From DASWRT01 sp036403035 (GTDB taxonomy: Bacteria > Pseudomonadota > Alphaproteobacteria > ATCC43930 > CGMCC-115725), in assembly GCA_036403035.1 (NCBI GenBank), contig DASWRT010000111.1, positions 1 through 28,691 on the forward strand: a stretch of 28,691 nt of DNA, given 5' to 3'. Under the pieces are notes generated by a model. That model was not told the DNA's origin. It worked only from the letters and a program-made list of their open reading frames with translations, and searched no databases. Of this stretch, positions 14,412 through 22,412 are shown in pieces (position 1 is the first letter of the stretch; each line of letters begins with the position of its first letter). The translations under genes and the position numbers were made by a program.

Positions 14412-15794
14412 ATGAACGCCGTTACGGCACTCAATGAAAAGACGGCGCTCGGCGCCGTGCGCCCCGCCTCCGGCGCCGCGCTCGCGGCGCCGGTTCCCGC
14501 CACGCCGATGCCGCGGATCCGCGGCCTCGTGCTCGCCGGCAGCATCATCTCCAGCGTCTTCGTCTTCGGTTTCGGCGCCTGGTCGGTGTTCGCGCCGCTC
14601 GAAAGCGCGGCGATCGCCAGCGGCGTCGTCGAGGTCGAGAGCAACCGCAAGACGGTGCAGCACTTCGAAGGCGGCATCATCGGCAGCATCCTGGTGCAGG
14701 ACGGCGACACCGTCACCGCCGGCCAGACGCTGATCCGCCTCGACGACACCAAGGCGCGCACCGCGCTGGACGCGCTGCGCGGCCAGCTCTGGGACGCGCT
14801 CGCCCGCGAGGCCCGCCTGATCGCCGAGCGCGACAGCCTCGATCAGGTGACCTATCCCGACGAGCTGACGGCGCAGGCTGCCGGCAACCCGGCGGTGGCG
14901 CAGGTGATCGCCGGCCAGGGCAAGATCTTCGACACGCGGCGCTCGCTCCAGGAATCGAAGATCCAGGCGATCCAGCAGCGCATCGCCCAGGTCAGGGAAG
15001 AGATCGTCGGGCTGAAGGCCCAGGAGGTCTCGGCGCGCAAGCGCATCAGCCTCATCAACGAGGAGATCTCCGGCCTGCGCGAACTCGTGGCCAAGGGCCT
15101 TGAGCGCAAGCCACGGCTCCTCCAGCTCGACCGCGACCTCGCCGAGATCGAAGGGCGGCGCGGCGACACGATCGCGCAGATGGCCCGCGCCGAGCAGACG
15201 ATCGCCGAGTCGCAGGTCAACATCGTCAATACCAAGAACGACATGCAGAACGAGGTCGCGAGCAGCCTTCGCGACACGCAGCAGAAGATCCACGAGTTGC
15301 GCGAGCAGATCCAGGAGAAGACCGACGTCCTCTCGCGCGTCGACATCAAGGCGCCGCTGGACGGCGTGGTCACCGACCTCAAGGTCCACACGACCGGCGG
15401 CGTCGTCTCGCCGGGCGAGCCGCTGCTCGACCTCGTGCCGGGCAACGACAAGCTGGTGGTCACCGCGCAGGTGAAGCCGGAGGACATCGACCTCGTCCGT
15501 CCGGGGCTGTCGGCGCTGGTGCGGCTGACGCCGTACAAGCAGCGCCGCGTGCCGCCGCTCGACGGCACAGTGGTCTACGTCTCGGCCGACCGGCTGGTCG
15601 ACAAGCATACGAACCAGCCGTACTACGCGGCGAAGATCAAGGTCGACGAGGAGATGCTGAAGCAGCTTCCGGAGGTCGAGATGGTGCCCGGCATGTCGAG
15701 CGAGGTGATGATCCGGACCGGCAGGAAGACGGTCGCGATGTATGCGCTGTCGCCGGTGCTCGACAGCTTCCACCGGGCGTTCCGCGAGAAGTAA
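14412..15794 (+). CDS. HlyD-family type I secretion membrane-fusion protein
   Basis: The 460-residue protein bridges the inner-membrane ABC exporter and an outer-membrane TolC-type channel. One N-terminal membrane segment (VLAGSIISSVFVFGFGAWSVFAPL, around residues 38-61) is followed by the lipoyl half motif VQHFEGGIIGSILVQDGDTVTAGQTLIRLD. A long coiled-coil hairpin rich in Arg, Glu and Gln comes next, then the second lipoyl half (IKAPLDGVVTDLKVHT) and the beta-barrel domain ending VMIRTGRKT. The start at 14412 is preferred to a GTG at 14388 that overlaps the transporter stop. It has gggagaggga in front. Pairing with the gene at 12625 is typical of PrtDE-like systems. Confidence 0.93.
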   Translation: MNAVTALNEKTALGAVRPASGAALAAPVPATPMPRIRGLVLAGSIISSVFVFGFGAWSVFAPLESAAIASGVVEVESNRKTVQHFEGGIIGSILVQDGDTVTAGQTLIRLDDTKARTALDALRGQLWDALAREARLIAERDSLDQVTYPDELTAQAAGNPAVAQVIAGQGKIFDTRRSLQESKIQAIQQRIAQVREEIVGLKAQEVSARKRISLINEEISGLRELVAKGLERKPRLLQLDRDLAEIEGRRGDTIAQMARAEQTIAESQVNIVNTKNDMQNEVASSLRDTQQKIHELREQIQEKTDVLSRVDIKAPLDGVVTDLKVHTTGGVVSPGEPLLDLVPGNDKLVVTAQVKPEDIDLVRPGLSALVRLTPYKQRRVPPLDGTVVYVSADRLVDKHTNQPYYAAKIKVDEEMLKQLPEVEMVPGMSSEVMIRTGRKTVAMYALSPVLDSFHRAFREK

Positions 15795-15827
15795 TTTTCT
15801 GCCGGATCGCTTTCACGAACCACGCGC

Positions 15828-15858
15828 GGCGTCGCACCGTTACCCACGGTGCGACGCC
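15828..15858 (+). terminator. Hairpin terminator after the secretion genes
   Basis: Perfect 13-base arms ggcgtcgcaccgt (15828-15840) and acggtgcgacgcc (15846-15858) flank a taccc loop. They are followed by the T-rich gtttcgtttc. The hairpin lies 34 bases after the stop codon and would end the secretion operon transcript. Confidence 0.75.
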
Positions 15859-15885
15859 GTTTCGTTTCGGGAGAGGTCTGCCGGC

Positions 15886-16107
15886 ATGGACTGGGAGCGG
15901 ATCGCGGGGAACTGGAAGGAGTTCAAGGGTCGCCTGCGGCAGCGCTGGGGCGAGTTGACGGACGACGAGTGGAACGTGATCGCCGGACACCGAGAGCAGC
16001 TCATCGGCAGGATCCAGCAGAAATACGGCGTCACTGCCGAAGAGGCGGAACGTCAGGTCGCCGCGTTCGAGGCCGAACCAGGCGCCGCTGACGACCATCA
16101 GGGATGA
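15886..16107 (+). CDS. CsbD-like stress protein
   Basis: The 73-residue protein has the CsbD family pattern. It opens MDWERIAGNWKEFKGRLRQRWGELTDDEW and continues IAGHREQLIGRIQQKYG followed by a charged tail. CsbD proteins are small, hydrophilic, abundant under general stress and of unknown mechanism. The start at 15886 has gggagagg upstream. It lies behind a terminator, so it is transcribed on its own. A longer reading frame from 15742 merely extends back through the terminator and is not used. Confidence 0.88.
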   Translation: MDWERIAGNWKEFKGRLRQRWGELTDDEWNVIAGHREQLIGRIQQKYGVTAEEAERQVAAFEAEPGAADDHQG

Positions 16108-16119
16108 TCGTTCGACGAA

Positions 16120-16745
16120 TCAGGTCAGGCTCGTCACGCCCATCGTGACCGCGCTCAGCGCCATCACGCCGGTCGCGATCCAGCCGACGGCCTTGAGCAC
16201 GGACGGGATCGTCAACTCGCCCACGACGCGCCGGTCCGACGCCATCAGCATCATCACGATCATCACAGGCACCGCGACGACGCCGTTGATGACCGCGCTC
16301 CAATAGAGCGCCCGGATCGGATCGATGCCGGTGAAGTTGACGACGATGCCGATCACCGTCGCGATCGCGAGCGTCGCGTAGAATGCCTTCGCCTCCATCG
16401 GCTGCCGCGCCAGCCCGACCGGCCAGTGCCGCGCCTCGCCGATCGCATAGGCCGCCGAGCCGGCAAGCACCGGCACCGCGAGCAGCCCGGTGCCGAGGAT
16501 GCCGAGCGCGAACACCGCGAAGGCGAAGGAGCCGGCGATCGGCCGCAGCGCCTCGGCCGCCTGGGTCGAGCTTTGGATGTCGGTGATCCCCTGTACGTGC
16601 AGGGTCGCCCCGGTCGTAACGATGATCGCGAGCGCGACGAGGTTGGCGAACGCCATCCCGACATACGTATCGACCCGGATGCGCTCGATCGCGCCGGGCG
16701 CCTGCTCCGGCGCGTCGACCAGCGGTTCGCGCTCCGGCTTGACGC
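16120..16745 (-). pseudogene. NRAMP-type divalent metal transporter, C-terminal remnant
   Basis: About 208 residues match the C-terminal half of NRAMP/MntH-like transporters. The segments are RIRVDTYVGMAFANLVALAIIVTTGATLH, then GSFAFAVFALGILGTGLLAVPVLAGSAAYAIGEA, then KAFYATLAIATVIGIVVNFTGIDPI and YWSAVINGVVAVPVMIVMMLMAS. The N-terminal half is missing, including the DPGN metal-binding motif of the first helix. Similarity starts near KPEREPLVDAPEQAP. The 164 bases upstream (16746-16909) keep an open frame but show nothing recognisable. This looks like a deletion or rearrangement that fused the transporter end to unrelated DNA. An internal ATG could make a short membrane protein, but a working transporter is unlikely. 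Confidence 0.75.
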
Positions 16746-16909
16746 AACGGTCTGGGCATGGCCGTGGCTCGTTTGACACGACCTGAAGCACCGACACCTC
16801 GCACCCTGGGTTCTCTCGGGTGCCGATCAATTCGAACGCACCATCCGCTCGGCGATCAACCCCCGCGGTCGCGAGCGCGCTCGTCCGTGTGACGGGCCGG
16901 GATCGCTGC

Positions 16910-18088
16910 TTAGAACACTCCCGCCGCTTCAAGCGCCTGAACGGGAATGCGCGTTTGCGCCGCGAGCCAGCGCAGCAGGCCGGGGGCGGCGCGGCACGCG
17001 GCGAGCAGGGCGTACCGGACCGGCGCCTGTTCGGCGAGGCGCGCGAGGCGCTGTGCGCGGCGGATCTGGCCGCCGACATCGCGCCGCAGCCGTTCGTGGA
17101 AGGCGGCGGCGTCGCGGTCGCCGCGGAGCAGGTAGCGCGCCGCGAGGGCGGCGCTGTGCAGCGCGATCGACATGCCGTCGCCGGAGAAGGAAGGGATCAC
17201 GCCGAACTGGTCGCCGAGCCGGAATATCCCCGCGTCGCCGTCTTGAGGGGCGCCCTCGGCGTGGACATAGCCGTAGGGGATTCCCGCGATCGCCAGCGGC
17301 CGTTCCCAGCGCGGCGACGCGCCGCTCAGCCGGTCGGCGAGGCGCGGCGTCGCCGCGGCGATCGACTCCAGGAGAGACGGCCAGTCGCGGCCGACCCGCT
17401 CGAACCGCCGTTTGCGCACGACGAGGCAGAGATTGGCCCAGCCCTCCTCGATCGGCTGCAACCCGGCATAGCCGCCGTCGAACGCGACGATCTCGATCGT
17501 CGTCCGGATCGCCTCGGCCTGCCCCGGCGCGAGCCGGTAATGCATCTTGAACCCGATGAAGCCGTTCTCCTCCGGCTCGCCGCTCGCCGGGGAGCGGGCG
17601 GCTCCGCGCAGATCGTGCTTGCCCGTCGCGAGCACCACCCGCCGCGCCGTCGCGGACTCGGGCGTTTCGCCGGCTGCATCGGCCCGGTACGCGCCGCATT
17701 CCCGACGCCGCTCGATCCGGCGGACGCGGATGCCGCGCGCGATCTCGGCGCCGGACTCCCCGGCGCGGCGCAGCAGCGCCTCGTCCAGCACGAAGCGCGA
17801 CAGGCCGGCGGCGGGGAAGGGAAGCGGCGTCTCCGCCGCCGCCCCGCGGCCGGCGGCGAGGCGGACGCGATCGATCGGCGCGGCGCCAAGGCCCGCCGGG
17901 TCGATGCCGACGGCGCGGAGATAGATCTGCGCCTCGACGCTCAGGAACTCGCCGCAGATCTTGTGGTGCGGTCCGATTTCGCGCTCCAGCAGCAGCACGT
18001 CGCGTCCGGCCCGCGCCAGATGGCATGCGGCGGCGGCGCCGGCGAGGCCGCCGCCGACGATCACCGCGTCGCGTAGCCGGGCTGCCAA
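16910..18088 (-). CDS. FAD-dependent oxidoreductase of the type III PKS operon
   Basis: The 392-residue flavoprotein has an N-terminal dinucleotide-binding motif (DAVIVGGGLAGAAAACHLARAG). It then has HKICGEFLSVEA, a segment common to geranylgeranyl-reductase-like and related FAD monooxygenases. GIFRLGDQFGVIPSFSGDGMSIALHS is the second flavin-contacting block. It probably hydroxylates or reduces the ring made by the upstream polyketide synthase, as the flavoprotein SrsC does for alkylresorcinols. The start is taken as TTG at 18088, with gggggatcgag ahead of it. This overlaps the end of the methyltransferase by 28 bases and implies translational coupling. A GTG at 18064 is an alternative. The last gene of the operon, it ends at 16910. 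Confidence 0.87.
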   Translation of the reverse strand: MAARLRDAVIVGGGLAGAAAACHLARAGRDVLLLEREIGPHHKICGEFLSVEAQIYLRAVGIDPAGLGAAPIDRVRLAAGRGAAAETPLPFPAAGLSRFVLDEALLRRAGESGAEIARGIRVRRIERRRECGAYRADAAGETPESATARRVVLATGKHDLRGAARSPASGEPEENGFIGFKMHYRLAPGQAEAIRTTIEIVAFDGGYAGLQPIEEGWANLCLVVRKRRFERVGRDWPSLLESIAAATPRLADRLSGASPRWERPLAIAGIPYGYVHAEGAPQDGDAGIFRLGDQFGVIPSFSGDGMSIALHSAALAARYLLRGDRDAAAFHERLRRDVGGQIRRAQRLARLAEQAPVRYALLAACRAAPGLLRWLAAQTRIPVQALEAAGVF

Positions 18089-18798
18089 CGCTCGATCCCC
18101 CAGCGGAACGGGACATGCCAGCGGATCCGCACCGCGTGTTCGGCGTCGATGCCGGCGGCGGCGATCGCCGCCCTCCACTCCGCCGCGCGGAGGCAGCGCG
18201 ACACCGAGACCGGACCGTCATGCGCGACGAACCGGTGCAGCGGCACGATGGCGGGCAGGGCGCGGAGGAACCAGTACGGGACGGCATGGCGGTGCAGGTC
18301 GCTGATGAACCAGCCGAGCGTCGCGTGCCGCTCCATCCATTGCAGGAACGCGACGAGCTGCGCGTCGTCGAGATGATGCGTGAAGATCGCGCTCACGATG
18401 CAGTGGAAGTGCCGGTCGGGGGCGAAGTCGAAGATGTCGCTGGTCTCGTAGCGGATCGCATAGTCCGGCGGCGTCGCCTCGCGCGCGGCGCGCGCCGACC
18501 ACGGATTGAGGTCGACGCCCGTAAGCTCCAGGCGGACGCCCGCCCGTGCGCCCCAGCGCGCGATGCGGCGGAGCATGTCGCCGTAGCCGCAGCCGACGTC
18601 GAGCACCGAGAGCGTCGATCCCGGAGGCAGCCGGCGGGCCGCGCGGGCGATCCATTGGAGCGTCGGCCGGTAGCCCATGCTCCACCGCGTCAGCCATTCC
18701 AATTCGCGCAGGCAGTCGCGGAACGACTCGAACGGGACCGGCTCCGTGTCCATCAGCTCCGGCGTAAAGCTCCGCCGCGCGAGATCCGGCGCCGGCAT
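18061..18798 (-). CDS. Class I SAM-dependent methyltransferase of the type III PKS operon
   Basis: This 245-residue enzyme has the SAM-binding motif I VLDVGCGYGDMLRRIARWG, the acidic loop ELTGVDLNPWSARAAREA and motif IV-like FHCIVSAIFTHHLDDAQL. The His-rich IFTHHL recurs in small-molecule O-methyltransferase-like proteins near polyketide genes. It is predicted to methylate the phenolic or pyrone product of the polyketide synthase. The ATG at 18798 has ggcgggg upstream and lies 23 bases after the polyketide synthase stop. A much longer open frame upstream is only the shadow of that gene. Confidence 0.88.
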   Translation of the reverse strand: MPAPDLARRSFTPELMDTEPVPFESFRDCLRELEWLTRWSMGYRPTLQWIARAARRLPPGSTLSVLDVGCGYGDMLRRIARWGARAGVRLELTGVDLNPWSARAAREATPPDYAIRYETSDIFDFAPDRHFHCIVSAIFTHHLDDAQLVAFLQWMERHATLGWFISDLHRHAVPYWFLRALPAIVPLHRFVAHDGPVSVSRCLRAAEWRAAIAAAGIDAEHAVRIRWHVPFRWGIERWQPGYATR

Positions 18799-18821
18799 CG
18801 TCCCCGCCACGGCGGCCGGCC

Positions 18822-19913
18822 TCAGGCCGCTTCCTTGCGGAAGCGCATCGCCTCGACCGTGAGGCCGGGACCGAACGCCATCGCGCAGCCCTCGCCGGCG
18901 GCGCTCGGGTCTTCGAGCATGCGTTTCAGCACGAACATGATCGTTGCCGACGACATGTTGCCGTAGTCGCGCAGCACGCCCCGCGAGGTCCGCAGCGCCT
19001 GCGGCTCGACATCGAGCGCCCGCTCGACCGCGTCGAGCACGGTGCGGCCGCCGGGATGGATCGCCCAGAGGTCGATGTCCGATACTGCCCGGTTGCCGAG
19101 CACCGCGCCGATCTGACGCGGCAGCTCGCGCCCGATCGTTGCCGGAACCTGTCCGGAGAGATGCATGTCGAAGCCGCCTCGTCCGATCCGCCACGTGATC
19201 TGGTCGGCGCTGTCCGCCAGGACGGACGACGCGAAGCCGTCGAGGGCGATCCCCGTCGGCTCGGCGGTGATGAGGCTGGCGGCGCAGCCATCGGCGAAGA
19301 TCAGGAAGGACAGCACGGTCTCCAGATCGTCTATCTCCTGAAGATGCAGCGTGCACAGCTCCAGGTTGAGCATCAGGACGCGCGCCGTCTCCGGCTCGGA
19401 GCGGACGATGTGGCGCGCCAGCTTCAGCCCGTTCATCGCCGCGTAGCAGCCCATGAAGCCGACGATCGTGCGCTCGACCGACCCGTCGAGCCCGAGATGG
19501 CCGACGATCTGAAGATCGAGCCCCGGCGCTGCGAACCCGGTGCAGCAGGTCACGATCACGTGCGTGACCGCGCCGCGCCCGCCGCCGCCGCCATCGCCGC
19601 TGCCGAGCGGATCGAGCCGGTCGATCGCATCGCGCGCCAGATCGAAGGCGTGCGTCTCGAAGAAACGCATTCGTGCCGCGGTGTCCGGAAAGACGCCGCG
19701 GCGATAGAAGCCGCCCGCGTCGAGCCGCTCCGGGTCGGAGTCCGGTTCGAAGAACGAATAGCGGTGCTCGATCTCCGCGCGCTCGGCCATGCGCGCGAAG
19801 AGCCGCCGCATGCGGCCGTCGCCGAGCAGCCGCGGCGCGTAGTCGACGAACTTGCGGTGGACGTCGAAGCCGGGGACGGCGGTGGCGATCCGGTTGACGA
19901 AGGCCGTCGTCAT
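18822..19913 (-). CDS. Type III polyketide synthase (chalcone/stilbene synthase family)
   Basis: A 363-residue homodimeric ketosynthase that extends a starter CoA with malonyl-CoA and cyclises the chain. The catalytic triad is complete: Cys156 in GFMGCYAAMNGLKLA, His286 in LWAIHPGG and Asn319 in DYGNMSSAT. The motif VTCCTGFAAPGLD is also present. A Gly-rich loop (GSGDGGGGGRG) precedes that motif and is longer than usual. Bacterial relatives make alkylresorcinols, alkylpyrones or similar phenolic lipids. The starter length here is not readable. The ATG at 19913 gives a normal start (MTTAFVNRIATAVPGFDV). It heads a three-gene operon with a methyltransferase and an FAD oxidoreductase. Confidence 0.92.
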   Translation of the reverse strand: MTTAFVNRIATAVPGFDVHRKFVDYAPRLLGDGRMRRLFARMAERAEIEHRYSFFEPDSDPERLDAGGFYRRGVFPDTAARMRFFETHAFDLARDAIDRLDPLGSGDGGGGGRGAVTHVIVTCCTGFAAPGLDLQIVGHLGLDGSVERTIVGFMGCYAAMNGLKLARHIVRSEPETARVLMLNLELCTLHLQEIDDLETVLSFLIFADGCAASLITAEPTGIALDGFASSVLADSADQITWRIGRGGFDMHLSGQVPATIGRELPRQIGAVLGNRAVSDIDLWAIHPGGRTVLDAVERALDVEPQALRTSRGVLRDYGNMSSATIMFVLKRMLEDPSAAGEGCAMAFGPGLTVEAMRFRKEAA

Positions 19914-19955
19914 CGGCGCAATGTCCGGCGATCGGGAAGAGAAGGGAAGTGCGGC
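19914..19955. promoter_or_regulatory. 42-base divergent gap, polyketide synthase / dehalogenase
   Basis: The divergent starts at 19913 and 19956 leave only 42 bases. At least one promoter must overlap the opposite coding region. The dehalogenase ribosome binding site (agaagggaag) occupies part of it. No -35/-10 pair is visible. Confidence 0.4.
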
Positions 19956-20837
19956 ATGTTCGAAGACTTCTCCAAGCACCGCATCGAGGCGGGCGGCGCG
20001 AGCATCAACGTTTTGGTTGGCGGCAAAGGTCCACCGTTCCTGTTGCTTCACGGTTATCCGCAGACGCACGTGATGTGGCACAAGATCGCTCCGGGTCTAG
20101 CCCTTCGCTTTACCGTCGTCGCACCCGACCTGCGCGGTTACGGTGATTCGAGCAAGCCGCCGGGCGGCGCTGGCCATGAAGCTTACGCCAAGCGGGCGAT
20201 GGCTGCCGATCAAGTCGAGGTGATGCGGGCGCTCGGCTTTCCGCGCTTCGCCGTCGCCGGTCACGACCGCGGCGGGCGCGTGGCGCACCGCCTCTGCCTC
20301 GACCATCCGGACACGGTGACGCGCGCCGCGGTGCTCGACATCGTTCCGACGGCGACGGCCTATGCGCGCACCGACAAGGCGTTCGCGACGGCCTATTTCC
20401 ACTGGTTCTTCCTGATTCAGCCCTACGATTTCCCGGAACGTATGATCGCCGGAGACCCCGATTTATTCCTCACGCGCATGCTCGGCAGTCTGAAGGCACC
20501 GGCGGACGCCTTCACGCCGGAGGCGCTTGCCGAGTACCATCGCTGCTTCCGAGACACCGCTTCGATCCATGCGACCTGCGAGGATTACCGTGCCGCGGCG
20601 ACGATCGACCTGGAACACGACGCGGCGGACGCCGACGCGCGGATCCGCTGCCCGCTCCTGGTGCTGTGGGGAGAGCGGGGCATCGTCGGCCGGCTCTACG
20701 ATCCGCTTGCGCTGTGGCGCGAGAAGGCGGCGGCGTCCGGCGACGTGCTGGGCCGGGCGCTGCCTTGCGCGCATTTCCTCGCCGAGGAGGCGCCTATCGA
20801 GACCGAAGCGGCGCTTGCCGCGTTCTTCACTCCATAG
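19956..20837 (+). CDS. Haloacetate (fluoroacetate) dehalogenase-like alpha/beta hydrolase
   Basis: The 293-residue hydrolase keeps all residues recognised in fluoroacetate dehalogenases: nucleophile Asp104 with Arg105 and Arg108 in GHDRGGRVAHR, Asp128 in LDIVPT, His149-Trp150 in YFHWFFLI, Tyr211 in EDYRAA and His273 in CAHFLAEEAP. These residues bind the carboxylate and stabilise the leaving halide. The oxyanion-side motif LLLHGYPQTHVMWHKIAP and the strand DLRGYGDSSKP are also normal. It probably hydrolyses 2-haloacids, though related enzymes with this triad include epoxide hydrolases. It diverges from the polyketide operon. Confidence 0.9.
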   Translation: MFEDFSKHRIEAGGASINVLVGGKGPPFLLLHGYPQTHVMWHKIAPGLALRFTVVAPDLRGYGDSSKPPGGAGHEAYAKRAMAADQVEVMRALGFPRFAVAGHDRGGRVAHRLCLDHPDTVTRAAVLDIVPTATAYARTDKAFATAYFHWFFLIQPYDFPERMIAGDPDLFLTRMLGSLKAPADAFTPEALAEYHRCFRDTASIHATCEDYRAAATIDLEHDAADADARIRCPLLVLWGERGIVGRLYDPLALWREKAAASGDVLGRALPCAHFLAEEAPIETEAALAAFFTP

Positions 20838-20936
20838 GGGTGGTTCCGAAGCCGAACGCAGTCCGGTTCGGACGTGCTACTCCCTCAGAGGAATTCGGGC
20901 TAGAGTGCCGCCCGACTGTGTGAACTGGAAGCTCAT

Positions 20937-21653
20937 TTGTCGCTGGACAACGAGACATCGCCGCCGCCGCGCTCCGCAAGAGGCGCCTGGATGACGCTCG
21001 CCGAACGGCTCCGCGCCTATCTCATCGCCGGACTGCTCGTCACCGGGCCGATCAGCCTGACCTTCTATCTCGCGTGGCTGTTCGTCAGCTTCGTCGACAC
21101 GCGCGTCGCGACGCTGATCCCTGCGCGGTACAACCCGGCGACCTATCTGCCGGTCCCGGTGCCCGGGCTCGGCCTCGTCCTTGTCGGCGTCGGTCTGGTC
21201 CTGATCGGCGCGCTGACCGCGGGCTATCTCGGCCGGCTGCTGCTGCGCACGAGCGACCGGGTGATGACGCGGATGCCGATCATCCGCGGCCTCTACGGCG
21301 CGACGAAGCAGATCTTCGAGACGGTGCTCTCGAAGCAGTCGAACACGTTCCGCGAGGTCGTGCTCGTCGAGTTCCCGCGGCCGGGCATGTGGACGATCGG
21401 CTTCATCACCGGGCACACGGAAGGCGAGATCCGCGACGCGCTCGGCGAGGATCTCATCAACATCTACGTCCCGACGACGCCGAATCCGACCTCGGGCTAT
21501 CTCGTCTTCGTGCCGCGGCGCGAAACGGTGTTGCTGTCGATGACCGTCGAGGAAGGGATCAAGTTCGTGATCTCCGGGGGCATCGTCGCCCCGCCGCCGC
21601 GCCCGGCTCCGCCGGTGCAGCCGGCTCCGGCCGAGCCCGCGGAAATCGCCTGA
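20937..21653 (+). CDS. DUF502 family membrane protein
   Basis: A 238-residue inner-membrane protein of unknown function. Two membrane segments are visible: LIAGLLVTGPISLTFYLAWLF near residues 28-48 and GLGLVLVGVGLVLIGALTAGYL near 77-98. The DUF502 signature follows (MPIIRGLYGATKQIFETVL, VVLVEFPRPGMWTIGFITG, VPTTPNPTSGYLVFVP). The C-terminus is Pro/Ala rich. It starts with TTG at 20937, preceded by ctggaag. The position just ahead of recG-sdhE-mfd is common in alphaproteobacteria. Confidence 0.9.
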   Translation: MSLDNETSPPPRSARGAWMTLAERLRAYLIAGLLVTGPISLTFYLAWLFVSFVDTRVATLIPARYNPATYLPVPVPGLGLVLVGVGLVLIGALTAGYLGRLLLRTSDRVMTRMPIIRGLYGATKQIFETVLSKQSNTFREVVLVEFPRPGMWTIGFITGHTEGEIRDALGEDLINIYVPTTPNPTSGYLVFVPRRETVLLSMTVEEGIKFVISGGIVAPPPRPAPPVQPAPAEPAEIA

Positions 21654-21881
21654 ATCCGCCGTCCGTCGTCGCGGGCAGGCTTCGCGGGCGGAGGGCGTTC
21701 GGGAGGGCGGGCGGCGCTTTCGGGCTTGTGTTGGCCGCGGATCTCCGCCATTTAATCTGGGTCATTCTGCTTCGGACTTGCCGGCCTGCTTCGCCCTCGC
21801 GGTGTTCAGATCGCTACGTCTGCTGAACACAGTCTGATGCGCCGCACATCGGGTGCGCCGCGATCTCATCGGAGGAAAACG
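21654..21881 (+). promoter_or_regulatory. Leader of the cold-shock gene with hairpin
   Basis: The 228 bases between DUF502 and the cold-shock gene hold a hairpin with perfect 8-base arms, gtgttcag (21802-21809) and ctgaacac (21823-21830). Further down is a duplicated gcgccgc (21840-21861). A strong ggagg ribosome binding site is at 21871-21875. Long structured leaders are typical of cspA-type genes and respond to cold. That function is inferred. Confidence 0.45.
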
Positions 21882-22091
21882 ATGCCTGTCGGTACCGTAA
21901 AATGGTTCAATAGCACAAAGGGCTACGGCTTCATTCAGCCGGACAACGGCGGCCCGGACGTGTTCGTCCACATCTCTGCCGTCGAGCGCGCCGGTCTCGG
22001 CAACCTCGCGGAAGGCCAGAAGGTCTCCTACGAGGAGCAGCGCGATCCCAAGCGCGGGAAGAGCTCGGCGGAAAACCTCAGAGCGGTTTGA
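21882..22091 (+). CDS. cspA: Cold-shock protein (CspA family)
   Basis: A 69-residue single-stranded nucleic acid binding protein with the OB-fold RNP1 motif KGYGFIQ and RNP2 motif VFVHISAV. It opens MPVGTVKWFNSTKG, the standard family start. It acts as an RNA chaperone. The start at 21882 follows a perfect ggagg. A hairpin terminator begins 24 bases after the stop. Confidence 0.95.
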   Translation: MPVGTVKWFNSTKGYGFIQPDNGGPDVFVHISAVERAGLGNLAEGQKVSYEEQRDPKRGKSSAENLRAV

Positions 22092-22114
22092 GCCGCCTCA
22101 CAGCGGTTCCCGCG

Positions 22115-22145
22115 AGGGGCACCAGGCGACTGGTGCCCCTTTCCA
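22115..22145 (+). terminator. Rho-independent terminator after the cold-shock gene
   Basis: Perfect 11-base arms aggggcaccag (22115-22125) and ctggtgcccct (22130-22140) around a gcga tetraloop are followed by ttcca. Confidence 0.85.
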
Positions 22146-22218
22146 TTTCGCGACCCGCAATGCGCAGCCCAGCCATGCGCCGCCGCGCGCCGCCCAACTC
22201 TCTGCCGGAGGAGAGCCG

Positions 22219-22386
22219 ATGCCTTTCAAGCCGAACTACAACCAGCAGCGCGCCGAGCGCAACCGTGCCAAGGAACAGAAGAAGCAGGAGAAGCTGCAAC
22301 GCCGCGCGGAGAAGGCGGCGTCGCGCAACCCGTCCGAGGACGAGCCGCAGCAGGCTCCGGCTGACGGCGACACCGTCAATGACTGA
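22219..22386 (+). CDS. Small basic conserved hypothetical protein
   Basis: A 55-residue, strongly charged protein beginning MPFKPNYNQQRAERNRAKEQ. It continues with a Lys/Glu/Arg-rich helical stretch and an acidic, Pro-rich tail ending DGDTVND. It is too short for many gene callers. The ribosome binding site ggaggag lies 6-12 bases upstream of the ATG. The sequence resembles small alphaproteobacterial proteins of unknown role. The likely coiled, highly charged helix suggests nucleic acid or ribosome contact, but this is inference. Confidence 0.75.
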   Translation: MPFKPNYNQQRAERNRAKEQKKQEKLQRRAEKAASRNPSEDEPQQAPADGDTVND

Positions 22387-22412
22387 GTGAGTTTCAGAGG
22401 TTCAGACTACCC

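Noticed and set aside
12523..15773. Two long minus-strand frames (611 and 477 codons)
   Set aside because: They are antisense to the secretion ABC and HlyD genes, which have clear domains.
16746..16909. Small plus-strand frame starting atggccgtggctcg
   Set aside because: It has no ribosome binding site, no recognised motif and a biased composition. It is probably noncoding after a rearrangement.
19056..19955. N-terminal extension of the dehalogenase-like frame to 593 codons
   Set aside because: The added part is the reverse shadow of the polyketide synthase. The ATG at 19956 with agaagggaag fits the family start.
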